From positions 1-27,953 of IMG/VR virus record IMGVR_UViG_3300034280_001050: a stretch of DNA of 27,953 nt. One strand, 5' to 3'. Below, piece by piece: positions 1-7,904 of the stretch. Below the pieces are notes generated by a model. The model had not been told where the DNA came from. It saw only the letters and a list, made by a program, of their open reading frames with translations, and did no database searches. Each line of letters begins with the position of its first letter. The first letter of the stretch is position 1. The stretch is from a virus. The translations under genes were made by a program, and so were the position numbers.

Positions 1-165
1 AATGCTGGAGGGGCAAAGAACCCTGGAGGTGAAAAGAATCCTGGAGGGGCAAAGAACCCTGGAGGGGCAAAGAACCCTGGAGGTGAAAAGAACCCTGGAG
101 GTGCAAAGAACCCTGGAGGGGCAAAGAACCCTGGAGGTGAAAAGAACCCTGGAGGTGAGAAGAAT
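1..165 (-). repeat. 18-bp tandem repeat encoding PPGFF(S/A)
   Basis: About eight to nine copies of an 18-bp unit. On the plus strand each reads TGGAGG followed by GGCAAAGAACCC or TGAAAAGAACCC. Read on the minus strand it encodes PPGFFA and PPGFFS in alternation. The array lies in frame at the 3' end of the FnIII gene and begins at the window edge, so its true copy number is unknown. Differences between copies are mostly S/A changes and synonymous, which suggests selection on the peptide. Confidence 0.9.
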
Positions 166-776
166 GAAGGTGCCTGAGTTGTTACGTTTCCAGAATAAGA
201 TGAAAATCCACCGCTACCGTTTGCATTTCTTGCCCGTACACGGTATGCCTGAGTAGTATTTGCCTCATTTGCTATTGTAGTGCTTCCGCTACCTGCCTGA
301 GTAACAGTTTTATTTTTAACTGGTGACTCATTAGATTCAATGTAGTAATCAATAATTGTGGATCCACCATCAGATGGTGCTGTCCAGGAAATTGTATCTT
401 GGTTTACTCCAGCAGATGCTCCTGGCTGCGCCATAGTTGCTGGAACAGTTGTGGCTGTTGCGGTTGCAGTATTTGAAGCCACTGATGAAGCATATGCGTC
501 AACCGATGTAACCGTATAAGAATAAAGTGTATTAGATGCCAGTCCTGTATTAGAAAATGTATTTGTTGGATGAGTAACTGTTGCAATTTCAGTGCCACCA
601 CGAAATACTTTATAAGAAGAAGGAGTGTTGCCAGATGTTGGGTTTGTCCAAGACAAATCAATTCTACCATCATTAAATGGTCTATTTGCTGGAACGTTTG
701 TTGCTGTTAAGTTGGTTACTGGATTTGGTCCAGTAAAGTTATCTTGAGCTGCTGCTCTTCTACCTATATTTTTCAT
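1..776 (-). CDS. Fibronectin type III tail protein with C-terminal PPGFF repeats (partial)
   Basis: Starts at the ATG at 776 (MKNIGRRAAAQ), with AGGAG six bases upstream, and stays open to the window edge, so the C-terminus is missing. About residues 18-100 and 101-200 read as two fibronectin type III domains: the first has the LSWTNP and YKVFRGG strands and an LYSYTVTSVD strand, the second has ISWTAPSDGGS and QAYRVRARNANG. They are followed by a run of hexapeptides PPGFFS or PPGFFA encoded by 18-bp tandem repeats. FnIII domains are common on phage virion proteins, where they are thought to bind carbohydrate. It is the last gene seen in the minus-strand tail-fibre block, 19 bases after its neighbour. 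Virion location is inferred from context; the function of the aromatic, proline-rich repeat tail is unknown. Confidence 0.85.
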   Translation of the reverse strand, partial: MKNIGRRAAAQDNFTGPNPVTNLTATNVPANRPFNDGRIDLSWTNPTSGNTPSSYKVFRGGTEIATVTHPTNTFSNTGLASNTLYSYTVTSVDAYASSVASNTATATATTVPATMAQPGASAGVNQDTISWTAPSDGGSTIIDYYIESNESPVKNKTVTQAGSGSTTIANEANTTQAYRVRARNANGSGGFSSYSGNVTTQAPSFFSPPGFFSPPGFFAPPGFFAPPGFFSPPGFFAPPGFFAPPGFFSPPGFFAPPA

Positions 777-795
777 TTTATTCTCCTATTGCCTA

Positions 796-3135
796 TTATC
801 TTAAATCTCCAGCTAACAACCAAGTTGAAGCTGCAATTTTTGTTGCTGTTACTGATGAATTTAGTGCTCTTAATGTTCCACCTGGAGTTGAAAGAATTGT
901 TATTCCATTTCCAGTTATATTTGCACCAGTGCCTGATGATTGATAGAAGCTGATTGAAGAACCGATTGCATATTTTGCATTTCCTGTTGCTTCAAAGCTG
1001 ATATTCACTGCACCAGACAGTGGAATTAATGAGTCACGAACTGCTGCATCTGTTCCAAGTAAATCAAGTGTTGTGTTTGATGAAACAGCTGATGCTATTG
1101 TTGTTAGAGATGGAACTCCAGCCTTTGTCTGTGTCTTATCTGTAAATGCTACTCCTGCTGCTGCAACTGTTACTGTTCCAGTAAATGTTGGTGAAGCAAT
1201 CGGTGCTTTTGCTGCTAAATTAGTTGTAACTGTTGATGCAAAGTTTGCGTCATCACCAAGTGCTGCTGCTAGCTCATCAAGTGTGTTAAGTGCTGCTGGG
1301 GCTGATGCGATTACTGCATTTACCTGTGCTGTTGCGTCTGCAATAGCTTCTGATTTAGCAGTTGCGATTGCTGAGGCCTGTGCTGTTGAAACTGGCTTTG
1401 CTAAATCTGCTGTATTATCAACATTTCCAAGGCCTACGTGTGCTTTTGTAACACCAGCAACTGTTCCAGTAAATGTTGGTGAAGCAATTGGTGCGTATGT
1501 TGATGCTGCTGTTGCAGATGCTAGCTTAGCATCAAGTGCTGATCCTAGGCCATCAATTTTTGTTATTTCAATTGCAGCTGATGCATTTATATCTGCATTA
1601 ACAATTGCGCCATCTACGATTTTTGCAGATGTTATTGCTGAATCTGCAATTTTAACAGTAGAGACTGCTCCATCTGCAATCTTGCCTTCTGTAACTGCTA
1701 ATCCTGCAATTTTGCCTTCAGTTACAGCAGAGTTATTTATTTTATCTGTTGTAACGGATGAATCTGCAAGCTTGCCAGTTGTTACTGCAAGGTCAGCAAT
1801 TTCATTTGTGCCGACTGAGTTATCAGAAAGGTGAGATTGTGAAATTGAATTATCTGCAATTTTTGCACCAGTTACAGCTAGATCTGCAAGCTTTGCTACG
1901 GTGACTGCTTGATCTGCAAGCTTCGCTGTTTCAACTGCTCCCGTGTCAATTTTTGCTGCAATGATTGAAGAATCTGCAAGCTTTGCTACGGTGACTGCTT
2001 GATCTGCAAGCTTTACTGTGGTGACTGCTTGATCTGCAAGCTTCCCTGTTTCAACAGAACCATCTGCAATTTTAGCAGAAGTTACTGCTGAATTGTTAAT
2101 CTTTGCAGTTGTTACATTAAGATCTACAATTTTTTCAGTTGCAACAGAATTATCTTGTGGCACTCTTAAATCTGAAAGTCTTACATCTGATGTATAAACT
2201 AAATTTGCTGCATCTAGGATACCATGTATGTTTGTAGAAATTGAAGAATGGTTAGATAGAGAATTTACTACAATGCCATCTGCATAAGCTTTAGTTGAAG
2301 CATCTGTACCAGTTGTTGGGACACCAAGATTTGAAATCTTGTTTGTTCCCATGTTTAATTCACCAGACATTGTATCGCCAGATTTGGCAACTTTTCCAGA
2401 AATGGCTGTTGTTAGTGTTCCAGAAAGATCTGCGTTATCTGCTAGAGATGTAGCAATTTCTGCTAAAGTATTTAGAGCTGCAGGTGCTGCACCAACAACT
2501 AACTCAATTGCATCCTGAACAAATGCTGTTGTTGCTACTTGAGTTGTATCTGTTCCAGCAGAAGCTGTTGGGGCTGTTGGTGTTCCAGTCAATGCTGGGG
2601 AAGTTAAAGACTTAGATGTAAGAGTTTGGGCTCCTGTTGTTGTAACAAGAATGCTTGTGTCAGCAATTCCGTGTACGTTTGTTGCATCAGATTCGTGAGC
2701 TGAAAGCGCTGTTCCTGCTGCAGTTGCTGCCGCTGATATAGCCTCTGACTTGGCAGTTGCTACATTTGCAGTGGTTGCTAAAAGTGAAGTATCTGCAATT
2801 CCGTGTACGCTTGTTGTGGCGTTGTTGTGGTTAGTAACTGCTGTAGCTACTTCTGCATCAAGTGCTGCTCCACCTGGAAGCTGAGCCAAAGGTATTAATC
2901 CTGCTCCGTCAAGAGAGGCTACTCCGTTGGCAACACCTTTTGTGCTAAGGGCAACGTAGTCGTCTACTGTACCTGAAAGAGCGTAATCAAGATCTCTCCA
3001 GGGAGTGTCTCCATCTCCAAATTTAAAAGTATTAGTATCTGTTTCAATACCAATTTCTCCTGCTGCTAGTGTTGGGTTAGCATCAAACCAATCCTCTGCT
3101 AGACCTCTTCTTAACTGTAATCTTACTGTTGCCAT
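796..3135 (-). CDS. Tail fibre with Mtd-like N-terminal domain and decapeptide repeats
   Basis: A 779-residue fibre protein. Residues 1-55 (MATVRLQLRRG, ANPTLAAGEIG, FGDGDTPW) match the head-proximal domain known from the Bordetella phage major tropism determinant and many other phage fibres. The middle has a run of about twenty imperfect ten-residue units such as AVTTVKLADQ, flanked by fibre motifs of the type SPTFTGTV and TPTAPTASAGT. The C-terminal part (after about residue 700) is a distinct beta-rich tip. The ATG at 3135 has AGGGG about seven bases upstream. It is a paralogue of the gene at 9005-10558, with near-identical DNA stretches. The likely role is host adsorption. No reverse transcriptase or template repeat is visible, so the Mtd-type domain alone does not show a diversity-generating system. 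Confidence 0.85.
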   Translation of the reverse strand: MATVRLQLRRGLAEDWFDANPTLAAGEIGIETDTNTFKFGDGDTPWRDLDYALSGTVDDYVALSTKGVANGVASLDGAGLIPLAQLPGGAALDAEVATAVTNHNNATTSVHGIADTSLLATTANVATAKSEAISAAATAAGTALSAHESDATNVHGIADTSILVTTTGAQTLTSKSLTSPALTGTPTAPTASAGTDTTQVATTAFVQDAIELVVGAAPAALNTLAEIATSLADNADLSGTLTTAISGKVAKSGDTMSGELNMGTNKISNLGVPTTGTDASTKAYADGIVVNSLSNHSSISTNIHGILDAANLVYTSDVRLSDLRVPQDNSVATEKIVDLNVTTAKINNSAVTSAKIADGSVETGKLADQAVTTVKLADQAVTVAKLADSSIIAAKIDTGAVETAKLADQAVTVAKLADLAVTGAKIADNSISQSHLSDNSVGTNEIADLAVTTGKLADSSVTTDKINNSAVTEGKIAGLAVTEGKIADGAVSTVKIADSAITSAKIVDGAIVNADINASAAIEITKIDGLGSALDAKLASATAASTYAPIASPTFTGTVAGVTKAHVGLGNVDNTADLAKPVSTAQASAIATAKSEAIADATAQVNAVIASAPAALNTLDELAAALGDDANFASTVTTNLAAKAPIASPTFTGTVTVAAAGVAFTDKTQTKAGVPSLTTIASAVSSNTTLDLLGTDAAVRDSLIPLSGAVNISFEATGNAKYAIGSSISFYQSSGTGANITGNGITILSTPGGTLRALNSSVTATKIAASTWLLAGDLR
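1550..2150 (-). repeat. 30-bp repeats encoding a ten-residue fibre motif
   Basis: Tandem imperfect 30-bp units encode about twenty copies of a motif like ADQAVTTVKL. The period is constant in protein and DNA. Some neighbouring units are almost identical (for example around 1890-1920 and 1980-2040), which suggests recent duplication or unequal crossing-over. Such short hydrophobic/polar periodicities usually form trimeric fibre shafts. Confidence 0.75.
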
Positions 3136-3169
3136 TTTTTACCCCTTATATATTTTATTTATACTGCCT

Positions 3170-3178
3170 ATTGTATCA
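3170..3178 (-). promoter_or_regulatory. Possible extended -10 promoter for the Mtd-like fibre gene
   Basis: On the minus strand the sequence TGATACAAT (TGN plus a TACAAT hexamer) lies in the 52-bp gap upstream of the fibre gene starting at 3135. No convincing -35 is evident, which an extended -10 may not need. This is weak evidence from sequence alone. Confidence 0.3.
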
Positions 3179-3187
3179 CTTAATGAT

Positions 3188-3553
3188 TTAAGATATAAGC
3201 CCAGAATCAAAAACCATTGAAACATCTGAATCTGTAGAATATGGAGATCCTCCATCTACGAATTTGCTGGTTGCACCAGGATTTACTCCATTTGCCTGTA
3301 GCGTATATATTGGCTGGCCGTCATAATCTATAGCTAGTCCAATATCCATAAAACTTACCTGTGTGCTTGGATCTGGAATTTCTGAATTAAAAGCTATTGG
3401 AACCCATGTTCCATTTAGCTGAATTTGTAGTTTATTTGTTGCTGTATCAAATCGAAGGGGTGTTTCGCCTAAAACGACGTTAGACCCAAATGTTGCAGTA
3501 CCTGCTACATTGAGTCCATTCTTTACTTTAAAATTTTTATCTACTGTTGCCAT
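3188..3553 (-). CDS. Small tail-fibre-type virion protein
   Basis: A 121-residue protein starting MATVDKNFKVKNGLNV, the same opening as its upstream neighbour at 3618-5072 (MATVNKNFRIKHGLIV). This KNG/KHG-L-x-V-x-G-T motif is common at the N-terminus of phage fibre and appendage proteins and probably docks them to the baseplate. Residues 25-55 (LRFDTATNKLQIQLNGTW) have the usual beta-hairpin of fibre adaptor domains. The rest is unrecognised. The ATG at 3553 has AGGGG about 14 bases upstream, a long spacing. It sits between two fibre genes on the same strand. Confidence 0.75.
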   Translation of the reverse strand: MATVDKNFKVKNGLNVAGTATFGSNVVLGETPLRFDTATNKLQIQLNGTWVPIAFNSEIPDPSTQVSFMDIGLAIDYDGQPIYTLQANGVNPGATSKFVDGGSPYSTDSDVSMVFDSGLIS

Positions 3554-3567
3554 TTAAGTTCACATAT

Positions 3568-3602
3568 CCCCTAAGTTTTTGGTGGGGTTTTAAAAGGACC
3601 CC
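3568..3602 (-). promoter_or_regulatory. Alternative GGGG/CCCC pairing in the leader of the 121-aa gene
   Basis: On the minus strand three tracts follow one another: GGGG (3602-3599), CCCC (3587-3584) and GGGG (3571-3568). The middle tract can pair with either outer one. The last GGGG is the only Shine-Dalgarno candidate for the gene starting at 3553. The stems are only 4-5 bp, so this is tentative. Confidence 0.25.
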
Positions 3603-3617
3603 TTACCTTTTATTTAA

Positions 3618-5072
3618 TTATGCGTTAAATACTGTACCAGATACAGTAATTGTTGAATCGTTTACTGGATTTACTCTGATTCGGCAATGAGTTCCATCTA
3701 CATCTGCTGTAATTGTTCCTCTTGAACCATTTGTTCCAACGATTGCATATTCTGTAATTGCTACGTTATCAGATGAATCTAGTGTTACTAGAATTTCTGA
3801 GATTTCGTTATGAGTTCCGTTATCAATCTTAACCAAGAACTTACCTGATTTAAAGTTTGTCTTATTGAACTGGTATGCAGTTACTGGAACTGAACCAAGT
3901 GATGTTGTTCTTGCTGCCACCTGCTTTGCAACATCATTTATATTAAGATCTGTAAATGGTGTTGTGGCATCTAGAACATCATCAAGTGCTGCCTGAGCAG
4001 ATGCAATTGCATCTGTTTCTGCTTGGTCAGCGTATGCTTCGTAAGCAGTTGTAATTGCTCCTTCACGAGTGTCTGTGTAAGCCTTAGCATCTACCTCTGC
4101 TTGGTCAGCGTATGCTTCGTAAGCAGTTGTAATTGCTCCTTCACGAGTGTCTGTGTAAGCCTTAGCATCTACCTCTGCTTGGTCAACATATTGCTTTGTT
4201 GCTGCTCCAAGGTTTGCTGATGGATCTGCTGAAAGGACAAGAAGTCCAGTCATTGTATCGCCAGCCTTGGCTACCTTTTCTCCTACTGATGTAGCGAGGT
4301 CTGTTGCATAATTTGGATTATCTCCAATTGCTGCTGCTAATTCGTTAAGTGTATCAAGAAGCGCTGGTGCTGAATCAACAAGGTCTGCAACTTTTTGATC
4401 AGCGTAAGCCTTGGCATCTACCTCTGCTTGGTCAGCGTATGCTTCGTAAGCAGTTGTAATTGCTCCTTCACGAGTGTCTGTGTAAGCCTCTGCTGCTGTC
4501 TGAGCAAGACCAATTTCTGTGCTTGTCTTGTATGATGACCAAGTTGTTGTTGATGTTATTTGAGAATCTTGAACTTGAGCATCTGCATAAGTTTGAGCAT
4601 CTGTAAGTGCTTGTGATGCTGATCCTGCTGGATCATAGTTTGATGCAAGACCATCTGCGTAACTCTGTGCTGCAGTCTGTGCTGCTGAAGCAGATCCTGC
4701 TGGGTCATAGTTAGAAGCTAAGCCATCTGCGTAACCCTGTGCTGCAGTCTGTGCTGCTGCTGCTGAGCCTGCTGGATCGTAGTTTACAGCTAGACCATCT
4801 GCGTAACTCTGTGCTGCAGTCTGTGCTGCTGAAGCAGATCCTGCTGCATCGTAATAAGCATCTACAACTGTGCGGTCAAGAGAAAGTTCGCCACCAGCTG
4901 AGACATCAAATTGATTAGAAACCGACTTTACAAGTGTTTCTCCACCAATTAAGTCGAGGATATATTGATCTGAACCTACTTCTGTAAGTATATTTTGGCC
5001 ATTGATTGTACCTGTTGTACCTTCAACAATGAGGCCATGCTTAATTCTAAAATTCTTATTTACTGTTGCCAT
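3618..5072 (-). CDS. Alanine-rich coiled-coil tail fibre protein with tandem repeats
   Basis: A 484-residue fibre protein. Residues 1-30 share the MATVNKNFRIKHGL opening with the next gene downstream. Residues about 75-175 contain four 24-residue units built on YDPAGSASAAQTAAQSYADG. The central part repeats a 26-residue unit based on YADQAEVDAKAYTDTREG. Both are alanine-rich and predicted helical, so a trimeric coiled-coil shaft is likely. The C-terminal 90 residues form a beta-rich domain (about TSLGSVPVTAYQFNKTNF onward), perhaps the tip or a trimerisation domain. The start ATG at 5072 has GGAG about nine bases upstream. The function is inferred from composition and context. Confidence 0.8.
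   Translation of the reverse strand: MATVNKNFRIKHGLIVEGTTGTINGQNILTEVGSDQYILDLIGGETLVKSVSNQFDVSAGGELSLDRTVVDAYYDAAGSASAAQTAAQSYADGLAVNYDPAGSAAAAQTAAQGYADGLASNYDPAGSASAAQTAAQSYADGLASNYDPAGSASQALTDAQTYADAQVQDSQITSTTTWSSYKTSTEIGLAQTAAEAYTDTREGAITTAYEAYADQAEVDAKAYADQKVADLVDSAPALLDTLNELAAAIGDNPNYATDLATSVGEKVAKAGDTMTGLLVLSADPSANLGAATKQYVDQAEVDAKAYTDTREGAITTAYEAYADQAEVDAKAYTDTREGAITTAYEAYADQAETDAIASAQAALDDVLDATTPFTDLNINDVAKQVAARTTSLGSVPVTAYQFNKTNFKSGKFLVKIDNGTHNEISEILVTLDSSDNVAITEYAIVGTNGSRGTITADVDGTHCRIRVNPVNDSTITVSGTVFNA
4021..4190 (-). repeat. 78-bp tandem repeat in the coiled-coil fibre gene
   Basis: The segment beginning GCTTGGTCAGCG recurs at 4021, 4099 and, diverged, at 4177, an exact 78-bp period (26 codons). 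Another partial copy lies near 4426-4490. The first two copies are almost identical in DNA, so the array looks recently expanded or homogenised. Confidence 0.85.
4600..4860 (-). repeat. 72-bp repeats in the coiled-coil fibre gene
   Basis: Four imperfect 72-bp units encode a 24-residue helical unit (YDPAGSA-SAAQTAAQ-YADGLASN). They form a second, independent repeat array upstream of the 78-bp array in the same gene. Confidence 0.75.
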
Positions 5073-5093
5073 TGATATGACTCCTCTTACTAC

Positions 5094-5651
5094 TTATTTT
5101 TTAATTGCTGTTCTGTAATATCTAGCTGTAACAGCAGTACTTACAGGGGTGATCTTGAAACTAATTATACCTGAATTTTCTTCAAATGTATAATTAAATA
5201 GATTGTTGTTTGTGTTTGTTATGATATTTGATTCCGAAACGTTTATGTCAGTTCCATCATTTAATACAAGGACATCTGAGGCGTACATTTCTGCCCCCCT
5301 TGTTATCTGAATAGTATACTTAACGGTTGACCAGACGCTTTCTGTGAAAGAGTCTAGGACAGTTGCGTTTTCAATATCGCAAACTGTTGCTGAAGTGTCG
5401 TTATTTCCATCAACTCCTAAAAGCTCTCCTGTATTCTCAGCATCTAGAGTTGCAAGATCTGATTCAAGTTGGGATACCTTGTAGTCAATAGAATTTACAT
5501 CTGTAGATCCATCAATTCCAACCTTAGCTTGCAATGCTTCAATAGCATCGTTTGCATTTGCATGTTGCTCTGAATGCGACGGTGTTGATAGGTTGCTTGT
5601 AGAAGTAGGGTTTACTAATGTGTCTAAATCTAATGGAAAATCTGTTGCCAT
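5094..5651 (-). CDS. Virion structural protein, possible tail appendage
   Basis: A 185-residue protein read from the ATG at 5651, chosen because GGAGG lies five to six bases upstream; an in-frame ATG at 5684 would add 11 residues but lacks a ribosome site. Residues about 22-50 contain the motif SEQHANANDAIEALQAKVG, seen in many phage tail and appendage proteins, followed by a short coiled coil (VSQLESDLATLDAEN). The C-terminal 100 residues are beta-rich (VWSTVKYTIQITRGAEMYASD), resembling the C-terminal domain of the neighbour at 3618-5072. It lies between the 2OG-oxygenase operon and the fibre genes. The exact role is unknown. Confidence 0.75.
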   Translation of the reverse strand: MATDFPLDLDTLVNPTSTSNLSTPSHSEQHANANDAIEALQAKVGIDGSTDVNSIDYKVSQLESDLATLDAENTGELLGVDGNNDTSATVCDIENATVLDSFTESVWSTVKYTIQITRGAEMYASDVLVLNDGTDINVSESNIITNTNNNLFNYTFEENSGIISFKITPVSTAVTARYYRTAIKK

Positions 5652-5707
5652 TTTTGCCTCCAGGCAGTGGTGCTTATTATACAATTATACATTAATAAAA
5701 TTATAAA

Positions 5708-6520
5708 TTAGCCAATTAGTTTTGTTCCACCAGGAACTTTTGTTGAGCTTGAATCTCCCTCTGATTGCTGTGGGTAAAATTTTAATTTTGCAAGTGTACC
5801 GTCTGGCCTTGGTACTTTTATAAATCCCTTTATTGGATCTGATGGCATTCTTACTCCATTGTACCCAGCAGGGTAGTGCCAGGGGTCTTCTTCTCTTAAT
5901 GTTGGGGTGGGCTTTGGGTCTGGGTTCCAAACTCCATTTTTTGTAATTAAAGACGGAATGCAAAACCTTTCTCCAGAAATTATTTTCTTAACTCCGTGTC
6001 TAGTGTATCCTTCATGCATTACCATTGTACCTGCTTTTGGCTTATATTTAAAATCATATTGAGGATATACTAATTCTCCTCCTAAATAGTCGTCATTTGG
6101 ATATATTACGGTACCCCAAAAAATTGTTTGAACCATGTGGTCTTGATTATCTATATGATAAAACATTTCTAGGTTATTTCCATAGTCTGTTTTCATTGGG
6201 TTTGAATCTTTCCACATTTTTATATAGTTAAATGGACTAGCATTCCAATCTGATTTTTCATAATCATTTAAAACGTCTTTAATTCTTTTTTGAAGTAATT
6301 CATCTAATTCAATTATATCAGAAAATGAATTTTCAAAACCTTTATATGTTGTAGTCAAGCTTGGAGTCATTAATCTTTGATCCCAAAACTTAAACGCATG
6401 ATGTGGAAGATCTGAGTAATTAAACTCTTTGAACCATTTTGTTAATATATCACATTCTTCTTTTGACAAAAAATCATGATATATTCTTACATTATCGTCA
6501 CACAAACTTTCAACATTCAT
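5708..6520 (-). CDS. 2OG-Fe(II) oxygenase, prolyl-4-hydroxylase-like
   Basis: A 270-residue member of the 2-oxoglutarate/Fe(II)-dependent dioxygenase family. The iron-binding triad is visible: H122 and D124 in FYHIDNQ, and H175 in GYTRHGV. R185 in SGERF fits the 2-oxoglutarate carboxylate ligand. The GGELVYP segment before the second histidine is typical of prolyl hydroxylase-like members. Such enzymes hydroxylate protein side chains or small molecules. It is the last gene of a four-gene operon (7889 to 5708), three bases after its neighbour. The last 40 residues are Ser/Gly/Lys-rich and lie outside the fold. The substrate is unknown; a virion protein is a reasonable guess from context. Confidence 0.85.
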   Translation of the reverse strand: MNVESLCDDNVRIYHDFLSKEECDILTKWFKEFNYSDLPHHAFKFWDQRLMTPSLTTTYKGFENSFSDIIELDELLQKRIKDVLNDYEKSDWNASPFNYIKMWKDSNPMKTDYGNNLEMFYHIDNQDHMVQTIFWGTVIYPNDDYLGGELVYPQYDFKYKPKAGTMVMHEGYTRHGVKKIISGERFCIPSLITKNGVWNPDPKPTPTLREEDPWHYPAGYNGVRMPSDPIKGFIKVPRPDGTLAKLKFYPQQSEGDSSSTKVPGGTKLIG

Positions 6521-6523
6521 GTC

Positions 6524-6727
6524 TCACCACTTTCCTAAAGGGCACTTGGCATCTTTAAGCTTGGCTTTTAAAGGCATAATACACCCACACTTTTTGCATT
6601 GTTTAGTAAATTTAAATAATTCCTCACAACCGTTGCAGATGTCAAGCCTACTTTTAAACTCAACTTCGTCACTACGCTCATACTTAGGATCGAGTAAATG
6701 CCACGGATAAATCTCTACTTCACTCAT
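6524..6727 (-). CDS. Small zinc-ribbon protein
   Basis: A 67-residue protein with a probable zinc-binding array: ICNGCEELF (CxxC), then QCKKCGC, and a final CPLGKW. This arrangement recurs in small uncharacterised phage proteins. The ATG at 6727 overlaps the stop of the preceding nucleotidyltransferase gene in ATGA, and the 2OG-oxygenase gene starts three bases downstream, so the three are probably translated together. The spacing of the Cys pairs suggests one zinc site. The role is unknown; a partner or specificity factor for one of the neighbouring enzymes is possible. Confidence 0.8.
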   Translation of the reverse strand: MSEVEIYPWHLLDPKYERSDEVEFKSRLDICNGCEELFKFTKQCKKCGCIMPLKAKLKDAKCPLGKW

Positions 6728-7173
6728 TGCTGATCATCAAATATAAGTATATTTGCTTTTTCAAATACATTATGCGGAAAGGCATGCAAAGTTTTGTATG
6801 CAGTAACATCACAAGTATTTTCTAGAATAGTTTTTAGATCGTGAACTAAACGTTCTTTTATCTCGAGGTTATCTAAAGTTATATCCGTGGCAAAGTCTAT
6901 GTCGCTACTTCTTTTTGTTTGATTTTGAACAAAACTACCAATTAAATGAGCTTTTTTAAAACCATAAAATCTAAATATGTTTTTTATATTTTCTAGATTT
7001 TTTACAATGTGAGGAACTCTATAATCTGTTAGATCTTCAAATGTATGATTTAAAATAGGGGCTGTAATTGCGGGGCAGTTTTCATAAATATAGCCATTGT
7101 GATTTCCTATCTCTATATCTCTCCTAGTAATTTGAGGACCACAGTAGCAGGTATACAAATAGTAATGTTTCAT
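6724..7173 (-). CDS. Minimal nucleotidyltransferase-like protein
   Basis: A 149-residue protein with the polymerase-beta-type nucleotidyltransferase signature: G79-S80 in LIGSFVQ, then D91 and D93 in KRSSDIDFA. A third carboxylate is not obvious. Family members transfer a nucleoside monophosphate to proteins, RNA or small molecules. The ATG at 7173 overlaps the upstream stop in ATGA; a GTG at 7194 would add seven residues but has no better ribosome site. The N-terminal 60 residues (YLYTCYCGPQITRRDIE) are unlike minimal MntA antitoxin-type enzymes. No HepT-like partner is adjacent, so a toxin-antitoxin role is not supported. Confidence 0.75.
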   Translation of the reverse strand: MKHYYLYTCYCGPQITRRDIEIGNHNGYIYENCPAITAPILNHTFEDLTDYRVPHIVKNLENIKNIFRFYGFKKAHLIGSFVQNQTKRSSDIDFATDITLDNLEIKERLVHDLKTILENTCDVTAYKTLHAFPHNVFEKANILIFDDQQ

Positions 7174-7889
7174 GAGTATTTTTTTCTCTGCCACATATTT
7201 TTTTTATAACCATTTTCAAAAGATGAACGAACAACATAGCGTTGACCTATAGATTCATCTTTGTATTCAGAAAACTCTGGAATGGCCATCTCATAATCTT
7301 CACGCCTAAAAGGAATGACCTGAATAAATGGCGTACCTTTTTTTATGACACCCTTAAATCCTCTTTCAACAATTATTGAAAAAAACCCGTCAGACATAAA
7401 GTTATCAGTGTCTATAACACCGCTAATAACTCTAAATGGTAAATTTTCATGAAACATTGGGTGAATAAACATGCAGCTTACACCTTCTTCTGTTTTAACT
7501 GACCACTGAGGATTAATACGAAACACTTCGTCCATATATATCTCTCTACTAAAAGGAAATCCTTTAACTTGCTCTGGAGAGTGCATTGAAATAATTTCTT
7601 TTTCTTCAACATTGGCATAGCTATACACTATACGCTTTCCAGTTGCATCAATCATTACATCTACTGGAAACTTTAAAATATACCCTGCAGTTATAGAATC
7701 AAATATAGCCATGCAGCTTTTTATAGTTTTGTTACTTGTTCCTTCTGGAAGATTATATTTAACAGAATCCGTAGTGTATTTGTCATGGTCTTTATACCAC
7801 TCAGGAACCATTTTTACTGCAGGTTCAGGAAATGGTGCGTAGGAAATTGTATAATTAGTTTTAGGAACAAACTTTATAACACTAGACAA
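7170..7889 (-). CDS. Conserved phage protein of unknown function (DUF6065-like?)
   Basis: A 239-residue soluble protein. The opening (VIKFVPKTNYTISYAPFPEP, then VPEWYKDHD) and the later IKSCMAIFDSITAGYILKFPVD resemble an uncharacterised family found beside 2OG oxygenases in environmental phages; the DUF6065 assignment is from memory and tentative. No catalytic motif is evident. The start is TTG at 7889, supported by AGGGTG a few bases upstream and the absence of a nearby in-frame ATG. It is the first gene of the four-gene operon and overlaps the nucleotidyltransferase gene by ATGA. Confidence 0.7.
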   Translation of the reverse strand: MSSVIKFVPKTNYTISYAPFPEPAVKMVPEWYKDHDKYTTDSVKYNLPEGTSNKTIKSCMAIFDSITAGYILKFPVDVMIDATGKRIVYSYANVEEKEIISMHSPEQVKGFPFSREIYMDEVFRINPQWSVKTEEGVSCMFIHPMFHENLPFRVISGVIDTDNFMSDGFFSIIVERGFKGVIKKGTPFIQVIPFRREDYEMAIPEFSEYKDESIGQRYVVRSSFENGYKKNMWQRKKYS

Positions 7890-7904
7890 GATTCACCCTA
7901 TTCT

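Noticed and set aside
1-165. Possible CRISPR array (18-bp repeats)
   Set aside because: Repeats are contiguous with no spacers and are in-frame protein repeats. The same applies to 8412-8558.
404-673. Minus-strand 89-codon frame
   Set aside because: It lies in another frame inside the FnIII gene, whose frame gives good fibronectin strands.
1073-1834. Long plus-strand frame opposite the Mtd-type fibre gene
   Set aside because: It is the mirror of a repetitive Ala/Thr/Val-rich gene with a clear ribosome site and family match on the minus strand; the plus frame has no ribosome site.
796-3135. Diversity-generating retroelement suggested by the Mtd-like domain
   Set aside because: No reverse transcriptase, template repeat or adenine-biased variable repeat is visible; the Mtd-type N-terminus is common on ordinary fibres.
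5685-5963. Minus-strand 92-codon frame
   Set aside because: It overlaps the C-terminal part of the 2OG oxygenase in another frame, without a family match or ribosome site.
6724-7173. MntA/HepT-type toxin-antitoxin module
   Set aside because: Only the nucleotidyltransferase-like half is present; neighbours are a zinc ribbon and an unknown protein, not a HepT-like helical protein.
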